Assembly (NCBI GenBank): GCA_017481495.1
Contig: JAFUPC010000083.1
Location: forward strand, 1-59,232
DNA length: 59,232 bases
Direction: 5' to 3'
Source of the DNA: Clostridia bacterium
GTDB lineage: Bacteria > Bacillota > Clostridia > Oscillospirales > CAG-272
Below, one piece after another: positions 17,887 through 26,262 of this stretch. Position 1 is the stretch's first letter. Each line of letters begins with the position of its first letter. Under the pieces are notes generated by a model. That model was not told the DNA's origin and searched no databases. It saw nothing but the letters and a program-made list of their open reading frames with translations. The position numbers and the translations under genes are program-made.

Positions 17887-18900
17887 ATGAAAACATCCAC
17901 CAAACGAACGCTGATGGCGGCTGTTATCTGCATCCTTGCAGGACTTCTGGTTCTGTTCTGCACGGCGGTCAGTGTCGGCTTTGACCTGCGGAAGATCAAT
18001 ACCGTGACCTTTGACAAGAAAACGACCGCCGTCACAGAGCGCTTTGATTCCATGAAAATCAGCGGCTTTGATTCCAATGTCACGTTCGTTCTGTCGGACA
18101 ATGACGAAACCACCGTCACAAGCTTCGACAGCGACGGCATCACAACGGACATTACGGTCAAAAACGGCACACTCCTCATCACCCGCGAGGACAACCGCCC
18201 GTGGTATGAGCATATCTCCATCTCCTTTTCATTGGGCAACGACGGCATCACCATTTCCCTGCCGGAAAAGGAATATAAAACATTGAACGTAACGACCCTC
18301 TCCGGCGACATCACCCTGCCGGACGGTCTTTGTGCCGAGCGCATCCGGCTGGAAAGCACCAGCGGAAGCCTCCGGTGTCAGGCGGACATCATCGAGGGAA
18401 GTCAGCCCGGAAGCGAAGACGACGGTGAGGAAACATTCAATCTGTGGCTGAAAACCGTCAGCGGCGACGTGACCGTACACAATGCCATAACACCGCTTCT
18501 AAAAATTGATACTACAAGCGGCGATATCTCCGTTTCCAGCGGTTACATTGAATATTCCGCCAAGATCGAATCGACCAGCGGTGAGATCGAGTTGTCGGAG
18601 ATGTCCGGCGCGATGGGCATTACGGTCAACACCACCTCCGGTGAGATCGAACTTGAAAATCTGAAAGCAACGCGCCTGTATCTGAAATCCGTCAGCGGTG
18701 ACATCGGTTTTGAGGACTGCGATGCTGCGGAGATCGAGATCAAAACGAACAGCGGCGATGTTGACGGCGCGTTCCTCACAGGAAAAATCTACAATCCAAG
18801 TACCAAGAGCGGCAATGTCCGCGTTCCTGCATCCGACCCGGAGGGCGGAACCTGTACGGTCACCACAACGAGCGGTAATATCACAATCAAAGAATCATAA
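17887..18900 (+). CDS. DUF4097 family beta-helix envelope protein
   Basis: A 337-residue protein with an N-terminal membrane anchor or signal peptide (hydrophobic residues ~8–30) and an extracytoplasmic domain made of repeating strands with the DUF4097 pattern SGDI/SGEI (TLSGDITL, TVSGDVTV, TTSGDISV, STSGEIEL, TTSGEIEL, SVSGDIGF, NSGDVDG, TTSGNITI). These repeats build a right-handed beta-helix-like fold. DUF4097 genes are commonly last in PadR/HAAS operons, as here. The biochemical role is not established. GGGAGG precedes the ATG. The gene is followed by a hairpin. Confidence 0.88.
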   Translation: MKTSTKRTLMAAVICILAGLLVLFCTAVSVGFDLRKINTVTFDKKTTAVTERFDSMKISGFDSNVTFVLSDNDETTVTSFDSDGITTDITVKNGTLLITREDNRPWYEHISISFSLGNDGITISLPEKEYKTLNVTTLSGDITLPDGLCAERIRLESTSGSLRCQADIIEGSQPGSEDDGEETFNLWLKTVSGDVTVHNAITPLLKIDTTSGDISVSSGYIEYSAKIESTSGEIELSEMSGAMGITVNTTSGEIELENLKATRLYLKSVSGDIGFEDCDAAEIEIKTNSGDVDGAFLTGKIYNPSTKSGNVRVPASDPEGGTCTVTTTSGNITIKES

Positions 18901-18909
18901 CACCAAAAA

Positions 18910-18939
18910 GAGCTGCCATACCAGACGATACGGCAGCTC
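18910..18939 (-). terminator. Terminator between convergent genes
   Basis: GAGCTGCC (18910–18917) pairs with GGCAGCTC (18932–18939). On the minus strand the stem is followed by TTTTTGG, so it serves mainly the DUF4838 gene that ends at 18970; it may also stop transcription from the DUF4097 side. Confidence 0.8.
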
Positions 18940-18969
18940 TTGCAATATAGGTTTATCAGTGCGAAAGCA

Positions 18970-20739
18970 TCAGAACAGCTCCGGTTCTTCCCCGGTCCAG
19001 TGGTCGAAATATTCCACGCCGCGCCATTTGCCCTCGATCAGCGCACGATGCGAGGTCTCGATGTTGCACCATTCGTCCACGCGGGACAAATTGAACGCGC
19101 GCCAGTCCGCAAAGAAGCGGTTGATCTCCTCCGGATCGTATTTGCCCGCAAGCATCGTTCTGCGCTTTAAACGCACCCAGCGGATGGAAAGACGATTCTT
19201 CTCCACGCGCCACAGCCGCAGAGCATCTCCGGCAACGGCGGATGCCGCTTTGTCAAAGAGAACGTCGTAGCGGTCGAGCAGTTCTTCTCGCAAAAACGCA
19301 TGGGTCGGATTGTCGTTGAAGCCGACATGGATGTTTTCGCGGTCAGCGGTGTCGCACAGAAGCTCGAGATATTCGTTCAGCGCGGGCGCGGCATCGCCAT
19401 AATAGTATTCCATAAACTCATCGCGGTGCTTTTTTATGTCACACCACGGATCCCAGAGCAGTTTGGAGATCAGGTACAGCCGCAGTTCGTTGAAATCGAC
19501 ACCGCCGCGGGATGCGCCGTTTGCCTGCTCAAAAATGCCCCTGACGTTATTTCTGACCATCGCCTGGATATTGGGCTGAAGCACGCGCCAGTTGGGATGC
19601 GGGGTCGGATAATGCGCAAAGCAGGTAGTATAATCCCAGATGTACATCCGGTCGCAGATCTTGCCCCAGTCGCGCAGGTCGGTGATGAAGTTAGCTTTCG
19701 CGCCGTCCGGACGGATGACGTTGCGGGATTCGTCGTCGCAGGTCTCAAACGGATGGGAGAAGCACGCTTCGATGGAGCACAGGCGCACGCAGACGTTCTT
19801 TCTGTTGCGGGTGATCTTCGGCGCGGGGCGGGAGTAGTTGTAAGCAAGTGTGTCGAAAATGACATCCGGAAATTCGTCTTCCAGCGCTTCGGCGATCCGG
19901 TTGACGAACCGCAGAAGTGTTCCGGCAGGAGAACCCTCCTCCTCGTCGATTCTCCGGCAGTTCTCACACTGACAGTTGCCGTGCCAGTCGTTCTGGGAGA
20001 TGGAGATGATGCGCGCATCGGGGCGCTCTTTCAGCGCCGCACGGACGGCTTCCACGCAGATGTCATAGACCTGGGGATTGGTCAGACACAGCTGTGTCCG
20101 TCCGCCGTCACGCACCACACGTTTTCCGTCGATGAGCGAATAATATTCGGGATGCGATTCCCCGTAGACGGACGGCGGAACCATCCGCTCAAAGGTATGC
20201 ACAAACCACGCATACGACATATGACCGCCCATCCGCGCCGGAATGCGATGGGAGGAACCGTTGAAGCGGCACTTGACCGAGAAACGCGGATTCTGCACCG
20301 CATCGGCATAATTGTGCTCGCGGTATTCGACGATGGGCTTCTGCGTGATGTCAAGGTCATCGGGAATTGTCAGCTCCGGCTTTGTAGGAATCTTTTCACA
20401 GTTGTGCGTAAAGAACCGGCAGCCGAGTGTTTCGAGAAATTCATACACGCCGTAAATAACACCGCGGACACCGCCGGCAATGTACAGCCTCTCACCTGTC
20501 GACACGATGCGGAAGCCGTCGTCACCGAGCGCGGAAACGTCAATTCCCGCAATATCGCCTACATAGATACCGGGAACGTCGGCTTTGTTTTCTTCGATGA
20601 CAAACGAGGCGGATGTCATGCGGTCAAGATAATACCGCAGTTCCTTGGCGGCGTAAAGCGCCGGCGACTGGGGGTCGGCTGTCTGTGCGCCGGACAGAAA
20701 AATCGGAACATTCGGGATACGTTCGTTTGCAAGCAGCAT
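18970..20739 (-). CDS. DUF4838 domain-containing protein, probable glycan-active enzyme
   Basis: A 589-residue protein without a signal peptide. The first ~130 residues resemble the GH20-type accessory domain 2 that precedes many glycosidase barrels (YAAKELRYYLDRMT, GFRIVSTGERLYIAGGVRGVIYGVYEFLE, LGCRFF). The rest matches the DUF4838 barrel pattern (HPEYYSLIDGKRV, QLCLTNPQVYDI, ISISQNDWHGNCQCENCRRIDEEEG). The Cys pair CQCENC is typical and may bind a metal. Activity is unproven, though the domain architecture suggests a hexosaminidase-like hydrolase. AAAGGAAAAC precedes the ATG. It follows the sialate esterase by 32 nt, probably in one operon. Confidence 0.7.
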   Translation of the reverse strand: MLLANERIPNVPIFLSGAQTADPQSPALYAAKELRYYLDRMTSASFVIEENKADVPGIYVGDIAGIDVSALGDDGFRIVSTGERLYIAGGVRGVIYGVYEFLETLGCRFFTHNCEKIPTKPELTIPDDLDITQKPIVEYREHNYADAVQNPRFSVKCRFNGSSHRIPARMGGHMSYAWFVHTFERMVPPSVYGESHPEYYSLIDGKRVVRDGGRTQLCLTNPQVYDICVEAVRAALKERPDARIISISQNDWHGNCQCENCRRIDEEEGSPAGTLLRFVNRIAEALEDEFPDVIFDTLAYNYSRPAPKITRNRKNVCVRLCSIEACFSHPFETCDDESRNVIRPDGAKANFITDLRDWGKICDRMYIWDYTTCFAHYPTPHPNWRVLQPNIQAMVRNNVRGIFEQANGASRGGVDFNELRLYLISKLLWDPWCDIKKHRDEFMEYYYGDAAPALNEYLELLCDTADRENIHVGFNDNPTHAFLREELLDRYDVLFDKAASAVAGDALRLWRVEKNRLSIRWVRLKRRTMLAGKYDPEEINRFFADWRAFNLSRVDEWCNIETSHRALIEGKWRGVEYFDHWTGEEPELF

Positions 20740-20771
20740 GGTCTTGTTTTCCTTTCTGTTTTTCTGTATTT

Positions 20772-22769
20772 TTATTTCAATGTGATTTTTGAAACATTGA
20801 CATAGTTCATCTTCTGGGGATCGTCCACCGTAAAGACGAATTTCAGCGTTTCAATGATCCCCTCCGGAATCCCGGCAAGGTCAGCTTTGTACCGCTGGAA
20901 CGTGTACGGTGCGCCGTCAATCGCGGCAAGCGGTCTCTGTACCGTCACCGTCATACCATCTTTCGGCGCATACCCGATTTCGAGATAGCCCGAAACCGTT
21001 CCGCGGTGATAGAGGTCAATCTCCATTGCAGAAAACCGCGAAAGGCGGATTCTGTGGTATTCGGTTGAGGAAACATACGCGCCGAATGTTGCGCTTCCGG
21101 AGGAAACTGTTTCGGCGGAAACACGCACGGAATGCATCATGCCGGAAATGGTCTCGGCAAACGCATCGTCCTGGCAGACCTCACACCCCGCAAGCGGCTT
21201 CCAGACCGGATGATAATAGACATCCAGCCGACCGGATGCGTCGATGTGCGCCTCCCAGACGCGGGTGATGTCGGGATTGAGGAACGGCATGGCTTCGATG
21301 TTCAGCTGACCGGGTTCTTTGATCGCTGTCGCAAACGGTGCCGCCGGATAATCGCCCGCCCACAGATTCGCGCCGCAGGCAAACGAGGAAATGTCGTATG
21401 CGCAGTGTACCGGGTCGTCAAGATACGGGTGCCACACCGCCATTGTATCGGCGGAGAGAATCTCACATTCCGCCGGCAGATAGTGTCCGTCCGCCCCGGC
21501 GATGTACAGTCCGTCAATGTGTCCGCCGCGGACTTCAAGACCACACCCCACATCCGCAAAGTGCAGAATCATGCGGCTTCCGCTGATCTCACAGGAATCC
21601 AGCGTTGCCGGTGCGCGCTGACCGCCGTTTCCGTAGACATTGGCAAGTGCAAGCTTTGCCATGCGGGCGCCGACACGGTATTTGTGTGCCGGATGGATGG
21701 GATGGTTGTCAAGATTCGCCGCCCAGACCGGCGGCAGGTCGTCGATCGGGCAGATGATGAACTTCTCCGGTTCCGCCTTTGCGGTTTCGACGAACGCTTC
21801 ATTGACATACCCGCGCATGGTCTCCCCGGAGCCGCCGTAGACCCACGGATAGATGAGCACGGATAGAAACGGGAACGATGCGGTATCTGCCGCAAATTCA
21901 TTTTGGAAATTGCCGTACAGAAGCCGCAGAAGATGCGCGTAAATGCGTTCGTTCCACTCGATGCCGACCTCGTTTTCCCCCTGATACCACAGAACCCCGC
22001 GCGCACGCAGTCCGCGGACGGGTGCGATCTTGCGGTTGTACATCGCGGCAGGCTGCTGGAAGTTTCCGCCGCCGAACGAGTTGTATTTCTCACAGAGCGG
22101 CAGACGGCCCTGTTTTTCCAGAAGCTGCATGACCCGCGCATCGTTTTTCAGAATGTCCATCGGAATCCAGCCGTAACAGGGCGTTCCGCCCCAGGAGACG
22201 TTCAGAAATCCGACGGGGACTTCCCTGCCCCGGTCACGGAAATACGCGGCAACATCGCGGCAGAATGCCGTTGCGCAGGCGGAGACCCATGTCAGATCAT
22301 CGCAGGATGCGGAAAGCCACTTGCCGGGTGTGTCGTTTTCCGGCGTATAGGAAAACTGCTCCGGATCCGCTCCGTCCTTCTGGTAGGCAATATTATAAAC
22401 GCGGATGGGATACTCCTTGATTGCATCCAGCATCTGCGGGCATTCCGGCTGATGATAGTTTGCCATTTCCATATTCGACTGTCCGGTCGCAATCCACAAC
22501 TCCCCGAACAGGATGTTGTGCAGAACTGCGGTCTCGCCGCTGCCCGTCAAAGTGATCTCATAGGTGTCAAAGGACGCGGGCGGTGTGTTCAGTGTCAGGG
22601 AAAAGGTTCCGTCCGCACACGCGGCAGTATGTCCCTCAGAAACGGTGGTACCGTTCTTTGTGACGGCGGCGGAGAGGGCGACTTCGGCATCCGCTGTGCC
22701 GCGCAGGGTCAGACGGGACGATGCCTGAAACAGCGCATTATCGGAGAATACGGGGTATAACGTAAGCAT
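20772..22769 (-). CDS. Sialate O-acetylesterase family (SGNH) protein
   Basis: A 665-residue carbohydrate esterase with the SASA domain. The catalytic serine is Ser98 in LWIATGQSNMEM. FLNVSWGGTP and VLWYQGENE are the Gly and Asn/Gln blocks, and DNHPIHPAHKYRVGARM carries the catalytic Asp/His pair. A short N-terminal beta-domain precedes it and a C-terminal jelly-roll-like domain (from about residue 520) follows. The family removes acetyl groups from sialic acids or plant polysaccharides; the substrate is not fixed by sequence. No signal peptide is seen. It is first in a unit with the DUF4838 gene. Confidence 0.88.
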   Translation of the reverse strand: MLTLYPVFSDNALFQASSRLTLRGTADAEVALSAAVTKNGTTVSEGHTAACADGTFSLTLNTPPASFDTYEITLTGSGETAVLHNILFGELWIATGQSNMEMANYHQPECPQMLDAIKEYPIRVYNIAYQKDGADPEQFSYTPENDTPGKWLSASCDDLTWVSACATAFCRDVAAYFRDRGREVPVGFLNVSWGGTPCYGWIPMDILKNDARVMQLLEKQGRLPLCEKYNSFGGGNFQQPAAMYNRKIAPVRGLRARGVLWYQGENEVGIEWNERIYAHLLRLLYGNFQNEFAADTASFPFLSVLIYPWVYGGSGETMRGYVNEAFVETAKAEPEKFIICPIDDLPPVWAANLDNHPIHPAHKYRVGARMAKLALANVYGNGGQRAPATLDSCEISGSRMILHFADVGCGLEVRGGHIDGLYIAGADGHYLPAECEILSADTMAVWHPYLDDPVHCAYDISSFACGANLWAGDYPAAPFATAIKEPGQLNIEAMPFLNPDITRVWEAHIDASGRLDVYYHPVWKPLAGCEVCQDDAFAETISGMMHSVRVSAETVSSGSATFGAYVSSTEYHRIRLSRFSAMEIDLYHRGTVSGYLEIGYAPKDGMTVTVQRPLAAIDGAPYTFQRYKADLAGIPEGIIETLKFVFTVDDPQKMNYVNVSKITLK

Positions 22770-22809
22770 CGGTTGTATCCATCCTTTGCAAAAAATATTC
22801 TTTCAATTC

Positions 22810-22838
22810 ATTATACATGATATTCCCCAAAAAAGCAA
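22810..22838 (-). promoter_or_regulatory. Sigma-A-type promoter of the sialate esterase/DUF4838 unit
   Basis: On the minus strand TTGCTT (22838–22833) and TATAAT (22815–22810) are 17 nt apart. They lie 41 nt upstream of the start codon. Confidence 0.7.
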
Positions 22839-22900
22839 TAGTTTCTTTGAAAAAAGTCCGGATTCCGGGCAAAAAATTTTGTGTCGGTCATGCTTTCCCG

Positions 22901-22929
22901 TTGACAATCCCGGCTTTGCGTGTTATAAT
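22901..22929 (+). promoter_or_regulatory. Sigma-A-type promoter of pepF
   Basis: Consensus TTGACA (22901–22906), 17-nt spacer and TATAAT (22924–22929). Confidence 0.85.
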
Positions 22930-22981
22930 AAGTATATAAGCAAGACAGTACCGATATAACAAGGAGGATTACATTCACAAT

Positions 22982-24772
22982 ATGGAATACAAAGCAAGAA
23001 AAGACATGAACCCCGCGTATATGTGGGACATGACCCACATCTTCCCTGACACCGCCGCGTGGGAAGCGGCATACAAGGAAGCGGAGGAGCTGGTCGCCGT
23101 TCTTCCGGCATTGGAGGGCACGCTCGGCGCATCCGTGCAGTCTTTGAAACACGGCCTTGATACGCTGTTTGCGGCTTCGCGCAAGGTGGAGCTGGTCTAT
23201 GTGTACGCATCCCTGTGCAAGTCCGGCGACAACGGCGATGCTTCCTATCAGGCAATGGAGGGCAAAGCGACCAATCTTTATGTCAGCTTCTCGACGGCAG
23301 TCTCGTTCTTTGACCCGGAGGTGCTGTCCATCGACCCCGCGACCCTGGATCGCTATATGGACGACCCGTCGCTTGCCGGCTACCGCCACATTCTCGAGGA
23401 TACCGCGCGCGGCCGCGCACACACGCTGGATGCCAAAGGCGAAAAAATGCTCGCCATGCTCGGCGATGCGGCACAGTCGTCCTCCAACACCTTTGATATG
23501 TTTGAATCGGTCGATATGACGTTCCCGAAAATCAAGGACGAGAACGGAGATGAGGTTCATCTGACCCAAGTCAATTTTTACGTGTTCCGCGAATCGAAAA
23601 ACAAAGACGTGCGCCACGCGGCGTTTGATGCGTATTTCGGCGAATTCCGTAAATACATCAATACCTTGGCGGCAACGTATTCGGGTTCGGTCAAGATGGA
23701 TTCCTACTATTCCGACGTCCGCGGATACGCAAGTGCCTGTGAGCGCGCGCTGTTCTCGAACAACGTCCCGGTCTCCGTTTACGATTCTTTGATCGAAGCC
23801 ATCCACGCAGGACTTCCGACGATGAAAAAGTACCTTGCCCTGCGCAAAAAGGTGCTCGGCCTTGATACCCTCACCATGTACGACCTTTACGTTCCGATGG
23901 TCGAGGATGTGGATTTTGCTGTTTCCTATGAGGAAGCAAAGGCGCTTGTGAAAAAGGCAACTGCACCGCTCGGGGAGCGCTACGGACAGCTTCTGGACGA
24001 GGCTTATGAAAATCACTGGATGGACGTCTACGAGAACAAGGGAAAGACGACAGGCGCGTTCTCCTGCGGTGTATACGGGGTTCATCCGTATGTGCTCCTG
24101 AACTTTACCGACACGCTGGACGATGCGTATACGATGGCGCATGAACTCGGTCACGCGATGCATTCGTACTTCTCCTCCGAAGCAAACGATTATGCAAATC
24201 ACGATTACCGCATCATGGTCGCGGAAGTCGCATCCACGGTCAACGAAGTGCTTCTGTCCAAGTATCTTCTGAAAACGGAGACAGACAAGAAGAAGCGCGC
24301 GTATATTCTCAACCACTTGCTGGAAGGCTTCCGCACGACCGTGTTCCGTCAGACCCTGTTTGCGGAATTTGAACGTAAGGCACACGAGATGTACAAAGCG
24401 GGTACCCCGCTGACCGCAGAAACGCTGAATCGGGTCTACCGGGAGCTGAATGAGCTGTACTACGACGGCGCGTATGTCAACGAGCTGCAGGACATCGAAT
24501 GGGCGCGCATCCCGCATTTCTACAATGCGTTCTACGTCTACCAGTATGCGACCGGCTTCTGCTCCGCTGTTGCGATTGCGGAACAGATTCTGTCCTCGGG
24601 CGATGCATCCGGTTATCTCAAATTCCTCTCCACCGGCGGCTCCGATTACCCGATTGAGGAGCTGAAGATCGCAGGTGTTGACCTGACCAAGCCCGAGACC
24701 GTGCAGAACGCGCTCCGTGTGTTCGCCGACACGCTGGACGAGCTGGAATCCCTGCTTGACGAAATCGGATAA
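22982..24772 (+). CDS. pepF: Oligoendopeptidase F (M3B metallopeptidase)
   Basis: Cytosolic zinc endopeptidase that degrades peptides of roughly 7–17 residues. The 596-residue length is normal. The zinc site is HELGH starting at His387 (MAHELGHAMHSYFS), with the third ligand Glu in VAEVASTVNE. The M3B opening YMWDMTHIFPD, the FSCGVYGVHPYVLLNF loop and the C-terminal YQYATGFCSAVAIAE are all present. AGGAGG (22962–22967) lies 14 nt before the ATG, further than usual. An in-frame ATT at 22973 has better spacing, but I keep ATG. A terminator follows. Confidence 0.95.
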   Translation: MEYKARKDMNPAYMWDMTHIFPDTAAWEAAYKEAEELVAVLPALEGTLGASVQSLKHGLDTLFAASRKVELVYVYASLCKSGDNGDASYQAMEGKATNLYVSFSTAVSFFDPEVLSIDPATLDRYMDDPSLAGYRHILEDTARGRAHTLDAKGEKMLAMLGDAAQSSSNTFDMFESVDMTFPKIKDENGDEVHLTQVNFYVFRESKNKDVRHAAFDAYFGEFRKYINTLAATYSGSVKMDSYYSDVRGYASACERALFSNNVPVSVYDSLIEAIHAGLPTMKKYLALRKKVLGLDTLTMYDLYVPMVEDVDFAVSYEEAKALVKKATAPLGERYGQLLDEAYENHWMDVYENKGKTTGAFSCGVYGVHPYVLLNFTDTLDDAYTMAHELGHAMHSYFSSEANDYANHDYRIMVAEVASTVNEVLLSKYLLKTETDKKKRAYILNHLLEGFRTTVFRQTLFAEFERKAHEMYKAGTPLTAETLNRVYRELNELYYDGAYVNELQDIEWARIPHFYNAFYVYQYATGFCSAVAIAEQILSSGDASGYLKFLSTGGSDYPIEELKIAGVDLTKPETVQNALRVFADTLDELESLLDEIG

Positions 24773-24778
24773 AAACAG

Positions 24779-24817
24779 CACCCTCTCCTGTAACCGCGTT
24801 CTGCGGCGGAGAGGGTG
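24779..24817. terminator. Bidirectional terminator between pepF and the lipoprotein gene
   Basis: CACCCTCTCC (24779–24788) and GGAGAGGGTG (24808–24817) form a 10-bp stem between convergent genes. The flanking T/A richness is modest on the plus side (TTATCTGTTATT). Confidence 0.75.
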
Positions 24818-24824
24818 TTATCTG

Positions 24825-25367
24825 TTATTCTGCGGCAGTTTCCGTCACCGCACCGGATTCCAGCGTATCCATCAGGTCGTATTCGCCGGAGTTCTGCTGC
24901 TGAGAAACATACCAGTCCCCGTCGCGCACCAGCGTATAGGTCAGCTCTGTGCGGTAATAATAGAGGACTTCCCCGGTTGCGGCATCCTCCCCGCGGCAGG
25001 TCATCGTGATGAGCGCCTGCGCGTTGTCCTCATTGATGAACGCGGTCTCGATGGATTCGGGGGTGTAGGTGATATGATAGGCGTTCCAGATGTTCTGCAG
25101 CTGTGCGACGTTGAAATTGAAGTCTTCCTTTTCCATGTCAAACAGCGCATAATAGGCTTGTGCATCCCGGTTGTTGTAGGCATCCAGATGGGCAAGAAGA
25201 ACATTTTTCAGTTCTTTTTCCTGCGCGCCGTCCTCTTCTGTAAAGATGGCGGCATAAGCAGAATCGGCGGAATAATCCTTTTCCGGCTCCCCGGAGCAGG
25301 CGGAGAGAAAAAGTGCAGCAAGCAGAATGGTGCCTGCCAGTACAACTGAGATTGATTTGATTTTCAT
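24825..25367 (-). CDS. Putative lipoprotein with an NTF2/SnoaL-like domain
   Basis: A 180-residue protein with a lipoprotein signal peptide: positive start (MKIKS), hydrophobic core and lipobox LSAC with the lipidated Cys at residue 24. The remainder reads like an NTF2/SnoaL-like fold (LLAHLDAYNNRDAQAYYALFD, then strands ending in YYRTELTYTLVRDGDWYVSQ). Such domains often bind small ligands or act as structural modules; no function can be named. The RBS is weak. It is a single gene, convergent with pepF. Confidence 0.8.
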   Translation of the reverse strand: MKIKSISVVLAGTILLAALFLSACSGEPEKDYSADSAYAAIFTEEDGAQEKELKNVLLAHLDAYNNRDAQAYYALFDMEKEDFNFNVAQLQNIWNAYHITYTPESIETAFINEDNAQALITMTCRGEDAATGEVLYYYRTELTYTLVRDGDWYVSQQQNSGEYDLMDTLESGAVTETAAE

Positions 25368-25546
25368 TGACAGATTCCAGCTTTCTTATATCCGAATAAT
25401 TGTGCGAAAAACACATCATATGTTTTTATTATATCATCTTTTTTGAAAAAAATCCAGTATTTTTTGTAAATAAATCGTATTTTTCAAAAAACTTCCGGTT
25501 CATGTGACTGCCATGTGAAGGTTATTTGAAAAGCAACCATTGTTGC

Positions 25547-25575
25547 TTGACATTTTCACATATTTTTGATATACT
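25547..25575 (+). promoter_or_regulatory. Sigma-A-type promoter of marR with an overlapping inverted repeat
   Basis: TTGACA (25547–25552) and TATACT (25570–25575) are 17 nt apart. The inverted repeat AAGCAAC/GTTGCTT (25531–25537 and 25542–25548) overlaps the -35 and could be an operator. Confidence 0.8.
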
Positions 25576-25632
25576 GTAATCATATACAGCGAAACCAATT
25601 TTTTGACCGTATTAGGAAAGGAGTTTTCCAAC

Positions 25633-26118
25633 TTGAAAAAGGATATCAATGGCGGCGATTCGGCTTTATCGTCTGCCACCATCGAAAAACAGAGCACCTA
25701 CGGCATTCTTTCCGATGCCGCAAGACTCCTGGATGACCGTGTAGCAAAGAAGACGCAGAATCATCACTTACAGGCAGGTGCGCGCCGTGTGCTCGCCTCT
25801 CTTGCCATCCGCGACGGTGTTTCTCAGCTTGATCTCATTCATGCAACGCATCTGAAGGCACCCACCATCAGCCTGATCGTTCAGAAGATGGAGCATGACG
25901 GTGTCATCACCCGCAAAACCGATGACCTCGATATGCGTCTGACCCGCGTTTTCCTGACCGAAAAGGGCGCGGAGATGAATGCGCAAATTCTGGAGGAGAT
26001 CCACGCTGTCGAAAATGAAGCTATGGCTGATTTTACCGACAAAGAACGTGCGGTTTTCCAGGATCTCATTTCCCGCATCTACATCAACATGGAAGCATCC
26101 TACAAGGAACACAACTGA
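25633..26118 (+). CDS. MarR family transcriptional regulator
   Basis: A 161-residue winged-helix repressor or activator: LDLIHATHLKAPTISLIVQKMEHDGVI is the helix-turn-helix and RKTDDLDMRLTRVFLTEKG is the MarR wing with the DxR motif. Other in-frame starts exist upstream, but GGAAAGGAG (25615–25623) sits 9 nt before a TTG at 25633, which I choose. A terminator follows. The next gene, dxs, has a perfect 18-bp palindrome over its -10 region, a likely binding site for this protein. The ligand is unknown. Confidence 0.88.
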   Translation: MKKDINGGDSALSSATIEKQSTYGILSDAARLLDDRVAKKTQNHHLQAGARRVLASLAIRDGVSQLDLIHATHLKAPTISLIVQKMEHDGVITRKTDDLDMRLTRVFLTEKGAEMNAQILEEIHAVENEAMADFTDKERAVFQDLISRIYINMEASYKEHN

Positions 26119-26133
26119 TTTGAAGCCATTCAG

Positions 26134-26164
26134 AAATCCCGGCAGAGCCAATGCCGGGATTTTT
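26134..26164 (+). terminator. Rho-independent terminator after marR
   Basis: AATCCCGGCA and TGCCGGGATT form the stem (26135–26144 and 26152–26161), followed by TTTTCGTTTT. Confidence 0.85.
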
Positions 26165-26195
26165 CGTTTTACGAAACAGTCTATTCACAATTTTA

Positions 26196-26218
26196 TGTTA
26201 TACTTGATATATCAAGTA
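26196..26218 (+). promoter_or_regulatory. dxs promoter (extended -10) overlapped by an 18-bp palindromic operator
   Basis: TG (26196–26197), one base, then TATACT (26199–26204) form an extended -10; no good -35 is seen. The perfect palindrome TACTTGATATATCAAGTA (26201–26218) covers the -10 and the expected start of transcription. The TTGATATATCAA core is typical of MarR-family operators, and marR is immediately upstream. Confidence 0.7.
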
Positions 26219-26227
26219 TCAGGGAGC

Positions 26228-26246
26228 TTCGCCGATTGTCGGCGAA
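26228..26246 (+). promoter_or_regulatory. Stem-loop in the dxs leader
   Basis: TTCGCCGA and TCGGCGAA form a perfect 8-bp stem closing the triloop TTG. It sits just after AGGGAG (26221–26226) and 16 nt before the dxs ATG. The loop TTG is itself an in-frame alternative start codon. Confidence 0.55.
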
Positions 26247-26262
26247 CCGTAGAACTACCATC

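Noticed and set aside
19300..20805. A 501-codon open frame antisense to the DUF4838 gene
   Set aside because: No RBS, no recognisable motif, and the minus-strand gene shows conserved family blocks throughout.
22811..24781. A 656-codon open frame antisense to pepF
   Set aside because: It lies wholly on the opposite strand of a gene with clear oligoendopeptidase motifs. Its translation is rich in Arg/His/Val with no domain, as expected from the reverse of GC-rich codons.
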